DNA from: Hyaloscypha bicolor E
Taxonomy: Eukaryota > Ascomycota > Leotiomycetes > Helotiales > Hyaloscyphaceae
NCBI RefSeq assembly: GCF_002865645.1
Contig: NW_020194563.1
Location: 578,152-642,151 of the forward strand
DNA: 64,000 bases
Direction of reading: 5' to 3'
In this document: positions 58,437-64,000 of the stretch, piece by piece
Layout: each line of letters opens with the position of its first letter
How positions within the stretch are numbered: position 1 is the stretch's first letter
Position numbers and translations under genes: made by a program
Notes under the pieces: generated by a model
The model's input: only the letters and a program-made list of their open reading frames with translations
What the model was told of the DNA's origin: nothing
Database searches by the model: none

Positions 58437-58683
58437 AGGATATACTTGGAATAGCTAGTTAATAGAAGGCGTATCCGAAACCGGCAAAAATAAGTTAAGA
58501 TATACGAAGTCGCTAGTTTATAAGAGGCATGCCCGAAACTAGTAGTACCAAATAAGGATATACTTAAAGTGGCCGGCTAGTAAGAGATATATCCAAAACC
58601 GGTAGTAATAAATAAGGATATATATAGAGTTACTAGTTAGTAAGAGGTATATCCGAAACCGGTAGTAATAAGTAAAGATATAT
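58437..58683 (+). repeat. ~60-bp tandem array
   Basis: Four units beginning GATATA at about 58439, 58499, 58556 and 58616, each containing CTAGT(T)(A/T)ATAAGAGG- and CCGAAACCGGTAGTA-like boxes. Partly RIP-mutated. Confidence 0.75.
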
Positions 58684-58870
58684 TATAGGATAACTTAGTA
58701 TAGATTTATACTCAAAATAGAGATAGATAGTTCTACTAATTCTTTAATATAGAGGGGTTTTCCTACTATATTCTTATTTCCTAGATTATTATCTTTACTT
58801 TCTTTTATTCCTATTCTTAATCTAATCTCTTTAAAACTGCCTTATCTAAGACTTTATATATTATAATATT
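58684..58870. other. AT-rich leader before the ghost ORF
   Basis: No feature beyond RIP-like composition. Confidence 0.3.
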
Positions 58871-60900
58871 ATGGCCTACTACGAAAAGTACTAAAAGCAA
58901 AAGGGCATTAGCCCTTTTTATAGTTACTATAATATTATCTTTCCTTTCTTAAGCCCGACCGAATTCACCTTAGAGAAGAAGTATTTATAGAAGGCCCGTA
59001 AGCCAAAGCCAAAGCCTCTTGCCTCTTACTTTTCCAAGAATAATAAGAGAAATAATAATAATAATAGTACTAAAGAAATAAGTATTAGAAATTAGTATAT
59101 CTATTAGGCCAAGTTCTAAAAGAATAAGAAGAAGAGAGAGAAAGAGAGAAAAGAGGAGCAAGTAAGAAAGAAAAAAGAAAGTCTCTAAAGAACTATTACT
59201 AGGGATACTCTTTGTAATATATAGGAAGATAACCTCGCCTTTACTAGGAAGAAGAAAAAGAAATCGAGGCTTTAGGGAAGTACTTTAACTAAGGCTCATA
59301 GTTAGTAAGAGTTAAAAGTAAAGGAAAATAATAAAAGAAAGTATAATAAAGAAAGACTAACTAGTAAATATGGCTATAATCCTACTAATAAGCCTTTACT
59401 AATAGGCTTATTAATAATTATCTATTACTATATTAGCTATTCTGGGAAGCCGTTTAAGTAAACTATTTCTTTAAAACTCCTATTTTTTCTTGATTCTTAT
59501 AAGATATTTGTAAGGCTTAGTAGCTAGGTACTTAATTATTTCCTAGAGTCTAATATCTGGAAAGGTATTAGAAGGACTAAATACTATAAACTTAATCTTG
59601 AGAATTAAAGCCTGACTATAGGCTACTTTACTAGTAAGATTACCTACTCTAAAGTTCCGGACTTCCTGGTTTTATTTAGAGAAAATCGCACTTTTAAATA
59701 GTTTCTTAAATATATAAAGAAAACATATCCTAGTATAAACTATTAAGAGCCCAAACTCTGCTTCCTTATCCCTATTAAAAAAAAGTAGCCTTTATAGGAT
59801 TATTAATTATATAAAGGGCTAATAGTTAATTTAATAATAACTTCTAATACTAATAACTTATTAAAAACCCTTAATACTAATAACTCTAATAGTAATATAA
59901 TTAGAAATAATTATATATCTAAAAAGAAATAATATTAGTATTAAAGTACTAGTAAATAACTTAGTATTATCTATTAAGAGAATTATAAGAGATCTAAGTC
60001 TCTATAAACTCTAGCTAGTAAGCCTACCCTAGCTACTAAAACTCTAGCCCGTAAGCCTACTCTAGCTACTAAGCCTATTTTAGCTAGTAATTTAGAGGAG
60101 TCCTTTAATAAGGTATTTAATAAATAATATAAGTAGCTAAAAAAATCTATAATAAAAGGTTATATTAATAGGTATTAGTATATATTAAAAAAGGGGCTAG
60201 CAGACCTTGAGAAAGAAAAGAAGTAATTTAAAATACGAAAATAGAGCTTTAAAAAAGAGAGAAATATAGTAATTAAAGAAAGTAATACCTATATAAATAG
60301 GCTTAATAAGAGAGTATAGCTTTTAAAAGCTATAAGAAAGGAATTTGAAATTAAAAAATAAAGTCTTACTAAAATTCATATAAAGAATCTTAAGAAGCTA
60401 AATATAAAAATACTTTCTTTTCTTTTAGGAAATTCTCAAGGTAAGGTAATTAAGGGAAGATAATTATCTATAAGTTTAAAGTATCTTAATAGTCTTATAA
60501 AAAAGAATTTAGAGATTATAGACTTACAAGAGAAAATAAGGCTTATAATAAAGGCTCTTTAATAGAGTCTCGATTATATGGCACGAAATGAGAAAGGGCT
60601 TAGTAAGCTAGTTATTTAGTAAAATAAGAGTAAAAGCTTAATATCTATTATATAGGGAGCCTTTTAAGTAGCTATATAAGAGATTTAGGGCAAAAGCTCG
60701 GGGTTAGTAGTACTAGTAGTTCAGGAAGCTTAGGATAAAGGCTTTAGATCTCTTGAGGTAGCTAGGCCTAATATTAATAAGAGCTCTCTATAGTTTACTA
60801 AGGGTAAGAAAAAAGCATATAAGTAATAAGAGACTATCTGGATTTTCTAGTATTATTAAATTAGTTATATTAAGAGTCTTATTACTCTAGTAGCTAGTTA
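58871..60900 (+). pseudogene. RIP ghost ORF of ~676 codons, unknown protein
   Basis: From ATG 58871 (MAYYEKY) a single plus-strand frame can be followed to about 60900 without a frameshift. It is broken by dozens of TAA and TAG codons but by no TGA, as expected if CAA, CAG and TGG were mutated. The N-terminal part has SPFYSYYNIIFPFLSPTEFT and Lys/Arg-rich stretches. The middle includes SKVPDFLVLFRENRTFK and Asn/Thr-rich low complexity, then Ala-Thr-Lys-Pro repeats (TLA-KPTLATK). The last third is highly charged and coiled-coil-like (GLADLEKEKK, NRLNKRV, LLKAIRKEFEIKK). No domain is recognised. It could be a transposon-encoded structural protein or a host gene in a repeated segment. Confidence 0.6.
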
Positions 60901-63900
60901 AATTAGGAATATAAAAAGTAATATTTACTTATTTCTAATTAACTAATTTCTAATTAATTTTAAGAACCTAGAGATTATATAGTTATATGCCTTTTTCCTC
61001 TAGCTATATAATACCTTAAAAAACAGATATTATATATCTACTATAATAAAGGGCTTTATTATTAACCTAATTAGGTAAGGTATAATACTATCTCATTATA
61101 TTACTAGTTATTTATATAGCTATTCTATAAGTAATTCGAGTAAGCTTTAATATCCTCGGATCTCTATATATAGCCTAGTCTATAAACTAAAATAGCTTTA
61201 TATCTAGTAATATTATAATTTAATTTTTAATATAAAAATAATTGCCTTATTTTAGTATACTTAAATATATTAGGTTTAGTTTTTTTAATAGTATTATTAT
61301 TAAATTATTATTTCCTAGAGATACTAAGTAATACTTTCTTCTGAGAAATATATATCCTTAATAAATAGTAAAAGTAAATATAGAATTTAATAATATAATT
61401 ACCTTATACTAGTATCTTTCTTTTTTTTTTTATAAAAGTATAACTTTATTTTATCTTTATTTTAAAACCTTTATTCTTCTTCTATATTTTTTCGACTTTA
61501 CTATTAATACTAAAAGCTAGTATCTAATTACCTATAACCTCTCTCTCTTTCTCTAAATCCCTCTTTCTCTAAACCCCTCCTCTTTTAAATTCCTTTTTCT
61601 TTAAACCCCTTCTCCTTTAATCCCTCTTTCTCTAAACCCTTTTTTTTTTAATTCCTTCTTCTCTAAACTCCTCCTTCTTTGAACCCTTTACTAATAATAC
61701 TAAAAGCTAGTACCTAACTACTATTTCCGGGTTACTTTTATTCGGAACTCCTATACTATAAGTCTTTAACCTACTTGCTTCTTAGAAAGCTAAATTTTAG
61801 ATCCCTCCTTCCCTTTTTTAATATCTCTTATATCTTTAGGCCCTTTAGAAGTACTTTCTCTTAAATTTCTAAAAAGAGGCTAATTTCTATTTAGATCTCT
61901 CCGAACTTTAATACTTCCTTTCTTTTTCTAATACTTTCTCCCTTCCTTTAATACTTATAAAAGCCTTTAGGCTATTACTAAATACCTTTATTTTTTGTCT
62001 TGAAATATATACTAACTTATTCTTATAGGAAATAGCCTTTCTTTCTCTAATTTCAATTCCTTTAATATATACTTCTTGCTTTTAGGCTATTTAGATATTT
62101 TCCCGTTCTCTTTTATAAAATATATACTAACTTATTTTTTAGTTTCCCTTACCTTACTTTTCTTACCTTACTTCCCCTTTAATATTACTATATATGTACC
62201 TAGTTAGTACTAGTTCTTATAACTTATAGTTAGGCTTTCTATTTATTAAATACCCGAATATTTTATTTTACTTTTACTTTATATATTTTATTTTATATAC
62301 TTTACTTTCCTTTTATTATAGGTTAGAACTCAAATAGTATTTACCTTAAGTACTTGTATTCTCGGGTATATAAAACTCCTATAGATCTTTCGGGATTATA
62401 AACTAGCCTATTTTAGTTTAGGAGAGCTTTCTCGAGAATATTTCAGGAGTTATAGTATTTATTACAACTTCTCCCAAAAATTAATATAATATAAGTAATT
62501 CTGATCTATTCTCTCTTTATAGAGCAAACCGCTGCCCTAAGTTCATATAAAAGTCTTAATTATTCCTCGAGTTAAAGTATAAGTACTTCTTATTTCTATT
62601 AAATTAGATATAAAGAATAATAAGTGCCTTTAGGCTAGACTATAATACTAGTTAAGTATTAAGACTCCCTATATCTTGCAAGATATTATTTATAGCTCTA
62701 GACATATTATATTTAATAGGGCTTTTATATCTAATTACCTTATATTATAATAAAATATATAGTATTATAGTTAGGGAAGTTCTGCTTTATAATCTTATTT
62801 ATTACTTATAGATTTTCTAGCTAATAAGTCTTGGCTAATAGCTAAGAAACTTATTGGCTACTTTATCTAAAGCCTCTAGAAGCGGGAAGTTATCTTAATA
62901 AAGACTTAGTATTAAAAATAGGTTTAACTAATTAATTCAAACGAGAAGTTTATAATAAGAGTTTCTATATATAAATAATTTCATATAATAAACTCAAGTC
63001 TCTATTCCTAGTTATATAAGTAAGCCATATAAGAAACTCTTTCTAGCCTATTAGAGTAGTTCCTGTCTCTAGTTATATGAGTTATAATATATAATAAACT
63101 CAAACTTTTCTTAAGTTATTTTTAGAAGAATTAGTAAGCTTTTCTAGATAGACTTATTAAGGCCTTAGTTTTTAAAGATATTAATCTAGCCTTCTTACTT
63201 CTTTTTTAGGTAATAGTTCGGCTCTCAGGAATTATATATAAATATTAGAATAAATAAGGAGATATACTATATACGCTTTCTAGATAGATTAGAATAAAAC
63301 CTATAGGATTCCTGTAATATTTATATTAAATCTATAGTACTAGCTAGTAAAGACTTTAATAACCTTAATAAGACTTAAATTACGAGCCCAGCCCTTAGAT
63401 TTCCCGCTTAACTTTAAGATTAAGTAATTTATAATAGGTTACCTATTATGAAATATATTATACTCTTTTCCTAAAAAGTACTAGGTACTAGTAATAATCT
63501 AGATACCCCAAAGCCCTTAAGACTTTTTATAAGTTTCTGGCTTTAGGGCATTTTTATGGCTAGCCAATTCTATAGAGTCACGTGACCACGTAATTCCTTA
63601 TATTAATTTAAAGGAATTATATCTTTATATATAGCTATAATATTACTTTTAAGAAGCTTAGTATAAATAAACTTTTATAGCCTAAATATTAGTTATTAAA
63701 TAAGTTATCCAAGATTCCCTTATTCTCTAAATTCCCTAAATTATTCTCGTATTACTCCTTATTATCTATAGAAATCTTATTATTAAGATTATTTTTTTTA
63801 ATATTCCCTAGTTCTTAATTCGCTATAATTGCATTCTCTAGTCTTTATTTCGCCTCTCGAATTACTTCTAATTACTTATTTCCCTTATAAGGAGGCTCGA

Positions 63901-64000
63901 TATTAAATAGGAGCTTTCTAACTCTCTTTTTATAAAGTTTGAGGGCATAATAAAAGAACTAATATACCCTAACGTAATCTTAATCTAGCCCTACTTTAAG
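60901..64000. repeat. RIP-degraded AT-rich block
   Basis: TA-rich with scarce CA/TG. It includes the pyrimidine-rich array at 61540-61690. No gene or element family recognised. Confidence 0.6.
61540..61690 (+). repeat. Pyrimidine-rich minisatellite, period ~16-18 bp
   Basis: CTTTCTCTAAACCCCTC-like units repeat about eight times with variation. The strong strand asymmetry (C/T with TAAA) stands out from the surroundings. Confidence 0.65.

Noticed and set aside
61540..61690. Telomere-like repeat
   Set aside because: Units contain TAAACCCC-like words but no regular TTAGGG/CCCTAA array, and the repeat is internal and irregular.
1..64000. CRISPR arrays, operons and other prokaryotic features
   Set aside because: Introns, NLR and APH-like families and RIP identify fungal nuclear DNA; none of the tandem repeats has spacer structure.

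Overview
The window looks like nuclear DNA of a filamentous ascomycete (Pezizomycotina). Short introns (49-103 nt) with CTAAC-type branch sites, STAND/NLR genes of fungal type, and alternation of GC-balanced islands with very AT-rich blocks all point there. In the AT-rich blocks CA and TG are scarce and TA is abundant. Stop codons inside recognisable reading frames are almost all TAA or TAG in place of CAA, CAG or TGG. That is the footprint of repeat-induced point mutation (RIP). The species cannot be named from this sequence.

Layout. 1-9.4 kb: RIP-degraded repeats. 9.4-20.2 kb: island with an NLR gene (minus strand, NWNT-like N-terminus plus NACHT) that is split by a 4.94-kb segment. That segment has inverted terminal repeats and a TA target duplication, and carries a second NLR pseudogene (NACHT-ankyrin-ZZ, plus strand). 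A retropepsin-like relic follows. 21.1-26.2 kb: a Ty1/copia element on the minus strand with two 343-bp LTRs, only one of them RIP-mutated. 26.2-35.9 kb: the most gene-like island: a two-exon unknown gene, a solo LTR, two single-pass membrane protein genes (one broken), a two-exon IFI6/IFI27-type gene, a broken Cys-rich small gene and a two-exon membrane protein. Two of these genes need GC-AG introns. 36-37.7 kb: AT-rich. 38.2-42.4 kb: two AAA ATPase pseudogenes in tandem (a DUF7025-like fungal AAA protein and a BCS1-like protein). 43.4-50.7 kb: RIP block ending in a kinase-like ghost gene. 51.6-52.0 kb: relic of a protein with 47-residue tandem repeats. 52.7-57.3 kb: an aminoglycoside-phosphotransferase-like (APH) gene split by a 3.5-kb hAT transposon with a perfect 8-bp target duplication. 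58.2-64 kb: RIP block with a 61-bp tandem array and a ~2-kb single-frame ghost ORF of unknown identity.

This is an accessory, transposon-dominated compartment rather than a pathway cluster. The most interesting item is the nested NLR arrangement: a TA-targeted TIR element with an NLR pseudogene as cargo, inserted in the coding sequence of another NLR gene. The evidence is direct: TIRs, TA duplication, and a reading frame that continues if the element is removed. Gene names rest on remembered family motifs, not on database searches.
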